Counted from the first letter of the stretch, positions 48,136-57,522 are shown. The stretch is 64,000 nucleotides of DNA from Acetobacter nitrogenifigens DSM 23921 = NBRC 105050 (GCF_000429165.1 NZ_AUBI01000015.1:28857-92856); one strand, 5' to 3'. Notes: generated by a model not told the origin, from the letters alone. Numbers and translations are program-made.

Positions 48136-49152
48136 TCAGTGATGCCCGGGATACTGAGATTCGATCGTTTTTTTCACGCTTTCCGGAAGCGTGACATAGT
48201 CGAGGCCCTTGGCGGCTGTGTCGCCATTTTTGAAGGAGTAGTCGAAGAATTTATGAACGGACGCGGCGCGGGTTGCATCTTTCGGGTTCGTAGGAACAAG
48301 AACGAACGTTGCCGATACGATCGGCCATACGCCCTTGCCGTCGACGTCGAGCATATCTACAGCGAAATTCGTGGAATGCGCCCAGTCCGCCGAGGCTGCG
48401 GCCGCCGAGAAGCTATCGAGGTTCGGGGTGACAAATTCGCCAGCCTTGTCCTGCAACTCTGCCGTCGAAATCGAGTTGCGGCGAGCGTAGGCGTATTCAA
48501 CATACCCGATGCCGCCTTCAGTGGCGCGGACGGACGATCCAACCCCGTCATTTCCGCGTGCTCCAGCTCCGCCCGGCCACTGGACTGACGTCGCTGCGCC
48601 AACTTTGTCCTTCCAATCCGGAGAAACCTTCGCAAGGTAGGAGGTGAACACGAAGGTCGTGCCAGACCCGTCGGCGCGATGGACAGGGGCGATGGCGGTG
48701 TCGGGAAGCGTCAGGCCCGGATTGAGGGCGGCAATCTTCGGATCGTTCCAGCTGGTGATGTCGCCGAGGTAGATGCCGGCGAGCACCGCTCCCGTCAGTT
48801 TCAGCTTATTGGCGGCGACGCCGGGAATGTTGACGATCGGCACGATGCCGCCGACGACCGTCGGAAACTGATATAGCGAACCGGAGGATAGTTTATCAGC
48901 GCTCATCGGAGCGTCGGACGCGCCAAAGTCGACAGTGCGGGCGAGAACGAGGTTCTGTCCGGCGCTGGAGCCGACGCTTTGATAGTTGACGGACACGCCG
49001 GCGCCGGTTTTGGCGCCGTCCCCCCAAGCCTGATAAATTGGCGCAGCGAAGCTCGAGCCTGCGCCGGTGATTTCTTCGGCGCAGGCTAGCGGCGCGATAA
49101 CAGGCGCGGCGCTTAGAAGAAGAGCGGCAAGAAGGCGATTGCGGATCGGCAT
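48136..49152 (-). CDS. pstS: Phosphate ABC transporter substrate-binding protein
   Basis: 338 residues. Signal peptide (LLAALLLSAAPVIAPLACA-E), then the PstS hallmarks ITGAGSSFAAPIYQAW (phosphate-binding loop), VDFGASDAPMS, VHRADGSGTTFVFTSYL and GVGSSVRATEGGIGYVEYAYA. Periplasmic; delivers phosphate to PstCAB. Neither pstC, pstA, pstB nor phoU lies in the window on either side, so this is an isolated copy. A Pho-box-like sequence lies ~80 bases upstream, so induction under phosphate limitation is expected. Confidence 0.96.
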   Translation of the reverse strand: MPIRNRLLAALLLSAAPVIAPLACAEEITGAGSSFAAPIYQAWGDGAKTGAGVSVNYQSVGSSAGQNLVLARTVDFGASDAPMSADKLSSGSLYQFPTVVGGIVPIVNIPGVAANKLKLTGAVLAGIYLGDITSWNDPKIAALNPGLTLPDTAIAPVHRADGSGTTFVFTSYLAKVSPDWKDKVGAATSVQWPGGAGARGNDGVGSSVRATEGGIGYVEYAYARRNSISTAELQDKAGEFVTPNLDSFSAAAASADWAHSTNFAVDMLDVDGKGVWPIVSATFVLVPTNPKDATRAASVHKFFDYSFKNGDTAAKGLDYVTLPESVKKTIESQYPGHH

Positions 49153-49233
49153 GTCTTAACTCCCAGCGAAAAGGCGGCGTCATGCCGGTCCAATTCTGAG
49201 CTTCGCCATACCGTATTTCGCGCAGGCCGAAAA

Positions 49234-49251
49234 ATGACGTCTCAATGACAG
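49234..49251 (-). promoter_or_regulatory. Pho box upstream of pstS
   Basis: On the minus strand: CTGTCAT-TGAG-ACGTCAT. The PhoB consensus is two 7-base direct repeats CTGTCAT separated by 4 bases; here the first half is exact and the second matches five of seven. It lies 82 bases before the pstS ATG, leaving room for a -10 box. Confidence 0.75.
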
Positions 49252-49506
49252 TGATTTGCCGGTCTATTATTACCCGTGATGTTGCCTGAATTCGTGTCGG
49301 GCGCAGCGAGTAACGTCGTCAGGCGAAGTTCAGCACGCATATTTATGGAGGAAAACACCCCCCTCATGCTCCGTGTAGCGAAGTCTCATGATGGTCGTGG
49401 TCACGTTCGCTGCGGAGGACCCCGAGGTAATACAGCCAGCGCGGCAGGACCGACGTCAGTTGACGTAGATCTTAAGCCGCACATGCTTAAAAAGGTGGCT
49501 CTAAGC

Positions 49507-49539
49507 CAAGCCTGCTACGATCAGGTCATAGCAGGCTTG
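49507..49539. terminator. Inverted repeat after rhlE, possible terminator
   Basis: CAAGCCTGCTA and TAGCAGGCTTG form an 11-bp perfect stem with an 11-base loop, 4 bases beyond the rhlE stop. On the minus strand the following bases are GGCTTAG, not T-rich, so intrinsic termination is not assured. Confidence 0.4.
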
Positions 49540-49542
49540 TTT

Positions 49543-50805
49543 CTACGCGACGCGGCGCGCCCGCGGCCCGGACGACCGTCCGCCGCCGCCGTTCGAAGAC
49601 GAACGTCCTCCACGTCCGCGTCCGCCGCCGCCGAGCACCGGAGGTGGGAGGGTCGATTTCTCGGCAGCGTCGGAGTGATATGGATGATCCCGCACCACCG
49701 GCACAGGTTTGCCGATGGTGCGCTCTATGTCACGCAGCCAGGCGCGCTGTTCCGGGTCGCAGAACGATACGGCCCATCCTTCGCGGCCCGCGCGGGCAGT
49801 ACGGCCGATGCGATGGACGTAGCTTTCGGGGATGTTGGGCAGATCGTAATTGAAGACGTGTGTGACGTCGTCCACGTCGATGCCTCGTGCGGCGATGTCC
49901 GTCGCAACCAGGACCTTGAGGTCGCCCGCCCGGAAGCCCGACATCGCACGTTCGCGGGCGCCCTGGGATTTGTTGCCGTGAATCGCTTCGGCGGGCACGC
50001 CGCTACGGTTGAGAAATTCGGACACCTTATTGGCTTCGTGCTTCATCAGTGTGAACACGACGGCTCTGGAGACTTTCGGGGAGTTCACCAGAAGCAGGAG
50101 AGCGTCTTTTTTCTTGTCGGGCTCGACGAACATGACAGCCTGTCGAATGCGATCGACGGTGCTCGACGGCGGCGTGACCTCGACCTTCGCGGGATCGCGC
50201 AGCAAGGTGTGGGCGAGATCAGATATGCTGCGCGGCATTGTGGCCGAGAACAGCAGGGTCTGGCGCTCGCGCGGCAAGCTGGCGACGATCCGCTTGATGT
50301 CGCGGATGAAGCCCATGTCGAGCATCCGGTCGGCTTCGTCCAGAACCAGAACTTCGAGGTCGGAAAGGTCAATGTACCCTTGGCCCATCAGGTCCAGCAA
50401 CCGTCCGGGTGCGGCGACGAGAACGTCTACGCCGCGACGCATGGCCTCGACTTGCCGCCCTTGTCCGACGCCGCCGAACACTACAGCCTGACGCAGCTTC
50501 ATATGCCGGGCGTAGGCCTTGAAATTGGCGTCAATCTGCGACGCCAGTTCACGGGTGGGGGCAAGCACGAGCACTCTGGCGCCTTTTGGCGACGGCGCTT
50601 TCTGATGGGTCAGAAGGTGCTGTAGAATTGGCAGGGCGAACGCGGCGGTCTTGCCGGTTCCGGTCTGCGCCAGACCAAGCAGATCGCGTCCGTGCAGCAG
50701 ATGCGGGATCGATTGGGCCTGAATGGGGGTGGGGGTGGTGTAACCCTCCTCGGCCAATGCGCGCAGCAAGGGATCGGCGAGTTTAAGGTCCGCGAACGTC
50801 GTCAT
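49543..50805 (-). CDS. rhlE: DEAD-box RNA helicase, RhlE type
   Basis: 420 residues. All core motifs are visible: Q motif [26 protein letters not shown], Walker [47 protein letters not shown] and [13 protein letters not shown]. The C-terminal ~35 residues are a basic, Gly/Arg/Ser-rich tail (RGRGGRSSS and similar) that would bind RNA. It unwinds short RNA duplexes in ribosome assembly or mRNA decay. AGGAGG lies 12 bases upstream of the ATG. Monocistronic. Confidence 0.94.
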   Translation of the reverse strand: MTTFADLKLADPLLRALAEEGYTTPTPIQAQSIPHLLHGRDLLGLAQTGTGKTAAFALPILQHLLTHQKAPSPKGARVLVLAPTRELASQIDANFKAYARHMKLRQAVVFGGVGQGRQVEAMRRGVDVLVAAPGRLLDLMGQGYIDLSDLEVLVLDEADRMLDMGFIRDIKRIVASLPRERQTLLFSATMPRSISDLAHTLLRDPAKVEVTPPSSTVDRIRQAVMFVEPDKKKDALLLLVNSPKVSRAVVFTLMKHEANKVSEFLNRSGVPAEAIHGNKSQGARERAMSGFRAGDLKVLVATDIAARGIDVDDVTHVFNYDLPNIPESYVHRIGRTARAGREGWAVSFCDPEQRAWLRDIERTIGKPVPVVRDHPYHSDAAEKSTLPPPVLGGGGRGRGGRSSSNGGGGRSSGPRARRVA

Positions 50806-51280
50806 TTAACTAAAACGCCTCCTGGCGCCCAGGGAACGATGGGGTCCATAATGCAGGCCCCCGCCATGGTGACAGATTGTGTGCCGCGCGGCGCAATTTA
50901 GCGCGCATTCGATCCGGGCCAGTATGGCGTCGAATTAATGATCGCAAGCGACGGGGGACATTTCGAAGGGGTGAACAGCTTCTCCGGAGCAACCGCGTTA
51001 TTTCAACGCAGACACAAAGATATATAACCGCATTAACTTACCCCGGTGCGCAATCTATTCGAAACTGCGCGAATTTTCAAGACGCTTGGATGTAAGCCTG
51101 TTGTCGTGATCTCCGTGCCTCATTTTGGCCGTTTTCAACCGCTTGGCAAGCCTCCTGAGGGTGCGCTGCGTGCAAGAATCTCTACAACGTCACGATTTTT
51201 TTTCAAGTCCTTACTAAATTGCAACGAATTCGTGGATGGCGCGGCATCAGGCGTATTTGTTTTTGCAAGCAAATAAGTTT
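50806..51280. other. Intergenic region between rhlE and the kinase gene
   Basis: About 475 bases upstream of rhlE and downstream of the kinase gene. It should contain the rhlE promoter. Short open frames here have no recognisable content, and no RNA gene or repeat was identified. Confidence 0.45.
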
Positions 51281-52219
51281 TCAGGGGCCTTGAAAAAACG
51301 CCTCCTGTTTCACCCAGGCTTTGCGCGCCAATGAGATCGCTCCGTCAAGGGCGTCGCCTTTGGGTGCGACTATCAGTTTTTTTGTCGTTTCTGGCAGGTA
51401 GGGAAGCAAAATCGGAGCCAATCCTCCGAGGATGCTCAGCGGCAAATGAAGAAAAGGTTTATTTTTCAGCAATGTGCCAGAGATGTTTGCAATTTCGTGG
51501 GCTGCGTCGTGTAAAATTTTAGACGCCACTTGATCGCGGTCGCGTGAGGCAGAGATGACGACCGGCGTGAGCGTCGCGAAACGCGACGCGGAGGCGCCGA
51601 TCGCCCAACTAAGAGGATCGCCGCCCTCGCTCTGGTCAAGCTTTGCCCAGATGCGGTGGAAAAGGTCGGTTTTCGGTAATCGCCCGTCATAGCAATGGAG
51701 CATGTGGCGGACTGCCTGGAGCCCGATCCAGGCCCCGCCGCCTTCATCGCCTTGTGGAAATCCCCACCCCCCTACGCGATGCGACTGATCGCCGGAAATC
51801 GCATAGCCGACGCTGCCGGTGCCTATAGCAATTACCGCACCGTCCTTCCCGCCATGTGCGCCAAGGCAGGATGTGTAGGCGTCCGTGCGAGTGACAAACG
51901 CGGCAAAGTCTGGAAACGCGTCACGAATAGCGGAGGCGCGTCCGGCGATTTCCGCTCCTGCCACTCCTGCTCCCGCGTAGACGCGAAGTGCGTCTCGCCC
52001 GATGTCGCCGCGTTGGAGTTGTGCGGCGATGAGCGCATCGTGCAACGCTGCCTCTATCGAAGCGCATGCCTGCTCCGGATCGGTAGCCACGTTCGCCGGT
52101 CCAGAGCGACCTTCTCCCAGAACTACGCCATCAGGGGTGACCAAACGCAGAATGGTTTTGCTCGCGCCACCATCGATAGCGGCTAACATTGTCTTGGATT
52201 TCTGGAGTGCAGCGGTCAT
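51281..52219 (-). CDS. BadF/BadG/BcrA/BcrD-type ATPase, N-acetylglucosamine-kinase-like
   Basis: 312 residues of the ASKHA fold. The phosphate-1 loop is AAIDGGASKTILRLV; GPANVATDPEQA binds sugar in relatives; adenosine/phosphate-2 region AVIAIGTGSVGYAI; and VGGWGFPQGDEGGGAWIGLQAVRHML is the diagnostic NagK/GspK segment. It probably phosphorylates an amino sugar such as GlcNAc or glucosamine. It overlaps metW by four bases, so it is translated with the methionine genes although no metabolic link is evident. Substrate specificity is not certain. Confidence 0.88.
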   Translation of the reverse strand: MTAALQKSKTMLAAIDGGASKTILRLVTPDGVVLGEGRSGPANVATDPEQACASIEAALHDALIAAQLQRGDIGRDALRVYAGAGVAGAEIAGRASAIRDAFPDFAAFVTRTDAYTSCLGAHGGKDGAVIAIGTGSVGYAISGDQSHRVGGWGFPQGDEGGGAWIGLQAVRHMLHCYDGRLPKTDLFHRIWAKLDQSEGGDPLSWAIGASASRFATLTPVVISASRDRDQVASKILHDAAHEIANISGTLLKNKPFLHLPLSILGGLAPILLPYLPETTKKLIVAPKGDALDGAISLARKAWVKQEAFFQGP

Positions 52220-52845
52220 TTTCGGCCCCCATCGCGGCAGGCAGGTTCATTGCGTCCCAGCAGGAAAAGAGCCTGTTCGCCGAATAGATTGGCCAGTCGA
52301 ATCGAACGACGCCATGGCGCACGTTCACCTTCTTCGTCGATGGCCATCCAGTCTATGACCCGATAGAGCTCATCGCTGCACAAAGCCAAAAAGTCCCGGA
52401 TCGTACACGGGTGGATATTTGGCGTTGCGAACCAGGGCGTGTTCCAGACAGTTGTATTTGGCATGCGCCCGTTGGTCAGGAGCTTGAGCCGCAACTCCCA
52501 ATGGCCGAAATTGGGAAATGATACGATGGCGTGCCGCCCGATGCGTAGCATCTGGCGCAGCACCTCTCTTGGACGTTCGACTGCCTGAAGCGTGCGTTGC
52601 AGCACGACATAATCAAAACTCTCGTCCGGGTAATGCGCCAGATCATGATCCGCGTCCCCATGAACCACGGGAAGGCCATGAGCCACGGAGCGTGTGACCT
52701 CCTGCATGTCTATTTCTATGCCGCGCGCATCGCACCCGCGTTCGCGAAAGAGATGGTCGATCAGGCTGCCGTCACCGCTGCCGATATCGAGCACGCGGGA
52801 ACCGGGGGCGATCATCTGTGCGATCAATTTTTGGTCGAGACGCAT
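52216..52845 (-). CDS. metW: Methionine biosynthesis protein MetW
   Basis: 209 residues. SAM-binding-like motif SRVLDIGSGDGSLIDHL, then GIEIDMQEV, FDYVVLQRTLQAVERPREVLRQMLRIG and VSFPNFGHWELRLKLL, all strongly conserved in MetW. It assists MetX in homoserine acylation in many proteobacteria. The gene lies 78 bases after metX on the same strand, the standard metX-metW pair. Cytoplasmic. Confidence 0.95.
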   Translation of the reverse strand: MRLDQKLIAQMIAPGSRVLDIGSGDGSLIDHLFRERGCDARGIEIDMQEVTRSVAHGLPVVHGDADHDLAHYPDESFDYVVLQRTLQAVERPREVLRQMLRIGRHAIVSFPNFGHWELRLKLLTNGRMPNTTVWNTPWFATPNIHPCTIRDFLALCSDELYRVIDWMAIDEEGERAPWRRSIRLANLFGEQALFLLGRNEPACRDGGRK

Positions 52846-52923
52846 TTTAACGATTTTTCACGAAAGCCAATAACGATGACTCGCCAACCGTCACTTTCGG
52901 TCCGGAGGGTTGCGAGCCGGGCG

Positions 52924-54165
52924 TCATAGTTTTGGACCGATATGGAGGCCTGCATGTTCCGCCGCCCCGGTTATGAAGCCACGTATGGTGCGGTCGAAGT
53001 CTGGTTCATCCAGAAGAAACGCGTCGTGGCCTTTGTCACTGTCGATTTCGACGAACGAAACATTGGCCGCAGCCCTGTTGAGCGCGCGAACGAGCACGCG
53101 TGACTGTGACGTAGGGAACAGCCAATCGGACGTAAAGGAAACGACGCAGAATCTGGTGCGTGTGCCGACAAAGGGGGCGGCGTAGTCGCCGTCATGCTCG
53201 GCTCCGATATCCATCCAGTCCATGGCGCGGGTAATGGTCAGATAGGAGTTGGCGTCGAAGCGCAGCACGAAGCTCGACCCCTGATGTCGGAGATAGGACT
53301 CGACTTCGAAGATTTCGCCGAAAAAGGAAAGCGGATGTTCCAGATCGCCTGACGTCTCTGCAGAGGCGCTCTGGCGACGGATGCGTCGGCCGAATTTCCG
53401 TGTCAGAGCTTCCTCTGAAAGATAAGTGATGTGCGCCATCATGCGCGCCACGGCAAGTCCGCGCGCGGGGATCGATCCGCTTTCCCAGTAGCGGCCGCCG
53501 CGCCAGTCAGGATCCGCGAAAATAGCCTGACGGCTGACTTCATTGAACGCGATATTCTGGGCTGAATGGAATGGTGCGGTGGCGATCGGGATAGCGGCGA
53601 AGACCATCTCCGGGTAGGTCGCCGCCCATTCCAGCGTCTGCATCCCCCCCATGGACCCGCCGATAACGGCGAACAATCGCTTGATGCCCAGTCGTTGCAC
53701 CAGCGTATGCTGGGCCCTGACCATGTCGCGAATAGTGATCGGTGGAAACTCTGTGCCCCAGGGTTCGTGAACGGCGTCTCCGTCTTCCCGAGCATCGAAT
53801 GCGGGGCGAGAGAGATTGGGGGAGCGGGGACCTGTTGATCCCATGCACCCGCCCAGCACGTTCGAACAGATGACAAAAAACCGATCAGTGTCGATTGGCC
53901 TGCCCGGCCCGACCATTCGCTCCCACCAGCCTGGCCGACCTGTCACGGGATGGGTTTCGGCGACGTACTGATCTCCCGTCAGGGCATGACAGATCAGGAT
54001 GGCGTTGTCGCCAGCCTCCGACAGTTTCCCATAGGTTCTGTAGGCGATTTCAACCGGCGCCAGTAAGGCCCCGCAATCGAGAGAGAGTCCTTCAGGGAAA
54101 ACTGCTCTCTGGTGATCGACTTCGGGCGGCGTGTCAGGTTGGTCTGTCAGGGTTCGGGCTTCCAT
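52924..54165 (-). CDS. metX: Homoserine O-acyltransferase
   Basis: 413 residues from ATG 54165; the open frame extends upstream but without protein character. Alpha/beta hydrolase with nucleophile in [14 protein letters not shown], Asp in [12 protein letters not shown] and His in DKGHDAFLL; early segments [15 protein letters not shown] and [18 protein letters not shown] are typical. It acylates homoserine with acetyl- or succinyl-CoA as the first step to methionine; the acyl donor cannot be assigned by eye. No SAM riboswitch was recognised in the ~130-base leader. First gene of metX-metW-kinase. Confidence 0.95.
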   Translation of the reverse strand: MEARTLTDQPDTPPEVDHQRAVFPEGLSLDCGALLAPVEIAYRTYGKLSEAGDNAILICHALTGDQYVAETHPVTGRPGWWERMVGPGRPIDTDRFFVICSNVLGGCMGSTGPRSPNLSRPAFDAREDGDAVHEPWGTEFPPITIRDMVRAQHTLVQRLGIKRLFAVIGGSMGGMQTLEWAATYPEMVFAAIPIATAPFHSAQNIAFNEVSRQAIFADPDWRGGRYWESGSIPARGLAVARMMAHITYLSEEALTRKFGRRIRRQSASAETSGDLEHPLSFFGEIFEVESYLRHQGSSFVLRFDANSYLTITRAMDWMDIGAEHDGDYAAPFVGTRTRFCVVSFTSDWLFPTSQSRVLVRALNRAAANVSFVEIDSDKGHDAFLLDEPDFDRTIRGFITGAAEHAGLHIGPKL

Positions 54166-54295
54166 AGGCGCCCGGGGACATAGGGCTGATTGCGCTTCAT
54201 AGCAAGAAGGCAAAAGTAAGTTGGTTGGGTGCGAACTGTCTAAAAATCGTTGACGGCTGATTAATATTAACGGACGTTTGACGAAGTGCAACAAA

Positions 54296-55405
54296 ATGAG
54301 TGAAGCGGCTTGCCAGGTGGACTTTAGGGAAGCTCAAAACCGCTCGGATTCAGGTCAGGACCTTGCCGACCGATCCGACATCTCGCCTTTGCAACTCATT
54401 GGGCATTCCGGCCTGTTCGACGCGCAATATTACCTCTCGTCTCACGCTGATCTGGCTGGCGTCGGAGCCGGAGCGCTGGCGCATTACCACCATTACGGAT
54501 GGCGTGAGGGACGAAAGCCGAATCCCTGCTTCGATCCGCAGGATTATCTGGCGCGATACCCGGATATCGAATGCGAGCCGTTGTTACATTACGTGACCGT
54601 GGGGGAAGCAGAGGGACGGAGGCCAGCCGTCTGGTTCGACCCCGTGTGGTACGGTCGCACCTACCCTGTGCCCGAGGGCATGTTGCTGCTTAGGCATTAC
54701 CTGCTGAACCGTCATCGCAACGACATCAGCCCGATACCCGAATTCGATCGGGGCTTCTATCTCAAGGCCTACCCTGACGTAGCGGATGCCGGCCTGGATC
54801 CGCTCGAACACTATATGATGCAAGGATTTCGCGAGGCGCGGCGGCCGTTCCCCGAATTCGATCCGGCCTTCTATCGGGCGAGGTATCTGGCGAGTGATCC
54901 GGACGCAAACCCGTTGCTGCATTATCTTGAGCATCGCGGGGAAGAGGGCGTGCACCCGAGTATGCCGAAGGAAGAGCCGAGCATCCCCAGAGAAGTGCGC
55001 CGCCTGACGCGCCCGGGACCGCTGTTCGAGACGCGTCGCCCGCTTCCGAATTCGGCGGTTCGTCGTGCGCGCGTACTGGCTTATTATCTTCCGCAATTTC
55101 ATCACGTGGCGCGGAACGATGAATGGTGGGGAGAGGGATTTACTGAGTGGACCAATGTGGCGCGCGGGTTGCCGCGCTTCGTCGGCCATTATCAACCCCG
55201 CGTGCCTCGCGATCTGGGTCATTATACTCTTGATCATCCTGACGTGCTTCGTCGGCAGGCGGAGATGGCGCGCGGCGCAGGCGTAGAGGGGTTCGTTTTC
55301 TATTTTTATTGGTTCAGAAAAAATATATCGTTTTATATCAATGCATTAAATCGTGGTTTCCAACAGTTTCCAATTTGCGGTTTCCAGCTTCAAAATTGCG
55401 TCTGA
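54296..55405 (+). pseudogene. WbsX-like glycan biosynthesis gene with tandem repeats, cut by the prophage
   Basis: The open frame of 369 residues is the beginning of a larger protein. Residues 41-225 are five tandem ~36-residue units of the form FDxxxYLxxYPDVxxxxxxPLxHYxxxGxxEGRxP. From ~259 the WbsX/GH99-like domain begins (RVLAYYLPQFHHVARNDEWWGEGFTEWTNV, HPDVLRRQAEMARGAGVEGFVFYFYWF). After the YWF at base 55315, where relatives continue, the sequence becomes AT-rich and unrelated, running antisense into the integrase gene. The rest of the gene is probably at the other end of the prophage. Start at ATG 54296 (TTG 54278 possible). WbsX-type proteins act in O-antigen or rhamnan synthesis. A shortened product is unlikely to be active. 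Confidence 0.8.
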
Positions 55406-56332
55406 TGCCATGCGTTTCTGATCGGCGGATCGCGTGTAGTGCTCGACCATTTTGAGCGTCTTATGGCCGGTGATCGCAGCTATCTCATGTGTCGAGCATC
55501 CGGCTTCCGCCAGTAGCGTCGCAGCCAGCTTCCGCAGGCCGTGCACGTTGAAACCTAGCGGTATGAGGCCCTTCGCCTGCGCGTCGTTCATGCTCCGCGT
55601 CAGATTGTAGATGGTCATCGGACCGCCCCGAATCCCGGTGAGAATCGTATCTGCCGTTCTTGGCCATGCGCTCATGGTGGCGAGTAAGGTGGGATGGAGC
55701 GGGATCCACAACTCGGTTCCGGTTTTGACCTGCTTTACGTAGATGGAGTTGCCCGAGATATCGGCCCACTTCATCGCGCATAGATCGCTCCGGCGCTGCC
55801 CTGTGAACAGCGCCAGTATAATTGCCCGGTTGAGGTGCGCGGGTAGGACGGCGAGTGCGGCGCGGACCATCTCCGGAGTCCAGGCGGGTAGGGGCTTCAT
55901 GGGGAGGTGTCGGATGCGGGCGGCTGCATTCGCCTCAATCCACTCGCGATTGAGCGCCCACGAGAGAAATGCGCTAGTCGACTGAGTGAACTGATTCGCG
56001 GCCCCCGGCCCACGTGTGCGAGCGATTGTGTCTCGGAACTGAAGAATTACGCGTCGTTTGAGCTCTGCCAGAGGGATATCGCCGATCCGGTCGAGTTCCT
56101 GAAGATAGATGACACGTGATCTCTTTGTGTTGAGCGTCGTGGCCATCCACTCGGGGCTGCCGAAGTAGAGGCGCAGCACCGCGCCGACCGTTCCGGCAGA
56201 TTGCTTGGTACGCTCGTCCGTCTTTCTCTTTTTGGCATATCGGTATTCCTTAACCGATCCGTCCGCGAGCGTCTTTCGGACGATCTTTACGTCTTCTCGC
56301 GGCAATGGTGATTTCTTCGCAGGCAAGGGCAA
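55346..56332 (-). CDS. Prophage tyrosine integrase
   Basis: 328 residues with the catalytic residues of tyrosine recombinases: Arg in ALFTGQRRSDLCAMKW (180/181), HGLRKLAATLLAEAG (His264, Arg267), ITGHKTLKMVEHYTR (His290, Tyr299). The N-terminal basic part and SAM-like core-binding domain (about 45-140) precede them. It joins phage and host attachment sites. The 3' end of the gene points to the host boundary 30 bases away, the usual int-att layout. Its start lies inside the downstream end of the Xis-like gene (83-base overlap). Confidence 0.95.
   Translation of the reverse strand: MPLPAKKSPLPREDVKIVRKTLADGSVKEYRYAKKRKTDERTKQSAGTVGAVLRLYFGSPEWMATTLNTKRSRVIYLQELDRIGDIPLAELKRRVILQFRDTIARTRGPGAANQFTQSTSAFLSWALNREWIEANAAARIRHLPMKPLPAWTPEMVRAALAVLPAHLNRAIILALFTGQRRSDLCAMKWADISGNSIYVKQVKTGTELWIPLHPTLLATMSAWPRTADTILTGIRGGPMTIYNLTRSMNDAQAKGLIPLGFNVHGLRKLAATLLAEAGCSTHEIAAITGHKTLKMVEHYTRSADQKRMASDAILKLETANWKLLETTI
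55356..55387. repeat. Three GTTTCCA repeats near the attachment end
   Basis: GTTTCCAA at 55356-55363 and 55366-55373 and GTTTCCAG at 55380-55387, within the last codons of the integrase gene and ~40-70 bases from the host/prophage junction. The position suits arm-type integrase sites, but the repeats also encode the protein tail. Confidence 0.4.
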
Positions 56333-56552
56333 CCGCCTCGTCAGTGGATTGTGGGATGGGGAAACCTGACGCCTTCAGCATCGCGGCGTCGACGGCGTAA
56401 ATGTCCCAGCGTGGCGACCGAGGACCAAGATGGTTGGATGGACGGGGAAGTTTCCCTTGCTCAACCAAACGCGACAGCATGTTGACCTTCGCGTTGATGT
56501 ATCGTGCCAACGCATCTCGATCGAGCCATCGTGGAGTAATCGCCTCACTCAT
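56250..56552 (-). CDS. Xis/AlpA-like DNA-binding protein
   Basis: 100 residues. ITPRWLDRDALARYINAKVNMLSRLVEQGKLPRPSNHLGPRSPRWDIYAVDAAM has the layout of the excisionase/AlpA winged-helix family: helix-turn-helix then an aromatic wing with SPRW. It overlaps the integrase start, as excision directionality factors commonly do. It would bend attachment-site DNA and favour excision. The C-terminus is basic. Confidence 0.8.
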   Translation of the reverse strand: MSEAITPRWLDRDALARYINAKVNMLSRLVEQGKLPRPSNHLGPRSPRWDIYAVDAAMLKASGFPIPQSTDEAVALACEEITIAARRRKDRPKDARGRIG

Positions 56553-56695
56553 GGAACCAACACCTCCAAAATGGCTTTCAGAATGCTGCCGATCACCACG
56601 ACGGTGAATTCCAGGAAACCGTGGATGAACGCTAAGGTTCGGGCCACGCCGAAAAGGATGCGTCGCGCCGGGCTTGTTGGTTGGTTTCTCATCAT
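56549..56695 (-). CDS. Small prophage membrane protein, 48 residues
   Basis: Begins MMRNQPTSPARRILFGVA, with GAGG five bases upstream of ATG 56695, and has one or two hydrophobic segments (TLAFIHGFLEFTVVVIGSIL). The stop overlaps the Xis-like start by four bases. Unknown function. Confidence 0.6.
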   Translation of the reverse strand: MMRNQPTSPARRILFGVARTLAFIHGFLEFTVVVIGSILKAILEVLVP

Positions 56696-56703
56696 CGATC
56701 CCT

Positions 56704-56799
56704 CTAATCCAACGAAGCCCACAAAAGATTGACGGATCGACCGTCGATCCCGTCGATCGGGTTGGCGTCGAGGATATCGCCGGGTGCGCGTTCGGTCAT
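56704..56799 (-). CDS. Very small prophage ORF, 31 residues
   Basis: Begins MTERAPGDILDANPIDG; AGGA lies about nine bases upstream. Its start overlaps the stop of the preceding small gene and it ends eight bases before the next start, so it fits the tight gene chain. The acidic, soluble product has no known relative that I recognise. Confidence 0.45.
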   Translation of the reverse strand: MTERAPGDILDANPIDGIDGRSVNLLWASLD

Positions 56800-56990
56800 G
56801 GGGCAAATCCTGTCTGAACGCAGGTGTATGAATAAAACCGAATGTCGTGCGGCGTCTCTGTGCCGGTCAGAGCATTCCCGTTTCGTCGACAAATTGCCTC
56901 GGAGGACTGAGGGATTTGCACATACGAATATCCGCTATGCCCGCTATAGCCGCAGAGGATCAAAAACCACGGGGCTAGAAATGCAGTCAT
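56796..56990 (-). CDS. Small prophage protein with hydrophobic N-terminus, 64 residues
   Basis: MTAFLAPWFLILCGYSGHSGY could be a signal peptide or membrane anchor; the remainder is polar with two further cysteines. It is linked by four-base overlaps to both neighbouring genes. No strong ribosome-binding site, consistent with coupled translation. Unknown function. Confidence 0.5.
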   Translation of the reverse strand: MTAFLAPWFLILCGYSGHSGYSYVQIPQSSEAICRRNGNALTGTETPHDIRFYSYTCVQTGFAP

Positions 56991-57286
56991 GGCTGGGCTC
57001 GCGGAAACCGGACAACGTTCGCGGGCAGATCAGCGACGGCAATGTCGCGGGTGATTACGAACGGCAGAAGATAAACCTCCAGATGCGCCTCGGCATCTTC
57101 CGCGTGATCTCTGAACATTTTCGCAGTTTTTTCATCGTGACGCTGAGACGCCATGCGTTCCGACTGGCGCATCCATATAGCCTGCCTGCGCATCGCTTCG
57201 GCTGTGGCTTGTACCGCTGGCGGCAGACCAGCGAGAATCGGCGACACTACGCGCGGCGTGGCAAATTCATTGTGACCGTTTTGCAT
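56987..57286 (-). CDS. Prophage hypothetical protein, 99 residues
   Basis: A soluble, mostly helical protein; residues ~25-80 (ATAEAMRRQAIWMRQSERM, DEKTAKMFRDHAEDAEAHLEV) look like two amphipathic helices. Overlaps the upstream gene by 20 bases and the downstream one by four. No recognised family. Confidence 0.6.
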   Translation of the reverse strand: MQNGHNEFATPRVVSPILAGLPPAVQATAEAMRRQAIWMRQSERMASQRHDEKTAKMFRDHAEDAEAHLEVYLLPFVITRDIAVADLPANVVRFPRAQP

Positions 57287-57521
57287 TCTGTCTTGTTTCC
57301 TCTTCGAGGATGATGTCTTCGGGTGATCGAACAGGTGGGACCAAATTCGTTGTCGTGCCGACGATCAGATCCTCTCCGTCAACATTGCGGCGGATACAGT
57401 CGTCGAACGTGACGGCCCATCCGTGCTGATCTTTCGCGATAACCTGATACCGCCGGGCGTAAACGCGGCGGACTGTCACAGTCCAGCGCGGAACATGGCT
57501 TCGGATCGGACGATCCGACAT
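57267..57521 (-). CDS. Prophage hypothetical protein, 84 residues
   Basis: Starts MSDRPIRSHVPRWTVTVRRVY; contains alternating beta-like strands (YQVIAKDQHGWAVTFDDCI) and an acidic tail. The ATG is one base after the stop of the preceding 42-residue gene. No family recognised. Confidence 0.6.
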   Translation of the reverse strand: MSDRPIRSHVPRWTVTVRRVYARRYQVIAKDQHGWAVTFDDCIRRNVDGEDLIVGTTTNLVPPVRSPEDIILEEETRQNAKRSQ

Positions 57522-57522
57522 G

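Larger units (their letters stand above)
49153..49542. other. Intergenic region between pstS and rhlE
   Basis: About 390 bases. It holds the pstS promoter region with its Pho box and, at the right end, an 11-bp inverted repeat (49507-49517 with 49529-49539) just past the rhlE stop. Nothing else recognised. Confidence 0.5.

Noticed and set aside
49276..50625. Open frame of ~450 codons on the plus strand opposite rhlE
   Set aside because: All RNA-helicase motifs are on the minus strand; the plus-strand product is an antisense shadow.
54166..54295. SAM-II riboswitch in the metX leader
   Set aside because: The leader read on the minus strand lacks the conserved SAM-II core and pseudoknot strands that I would expect.
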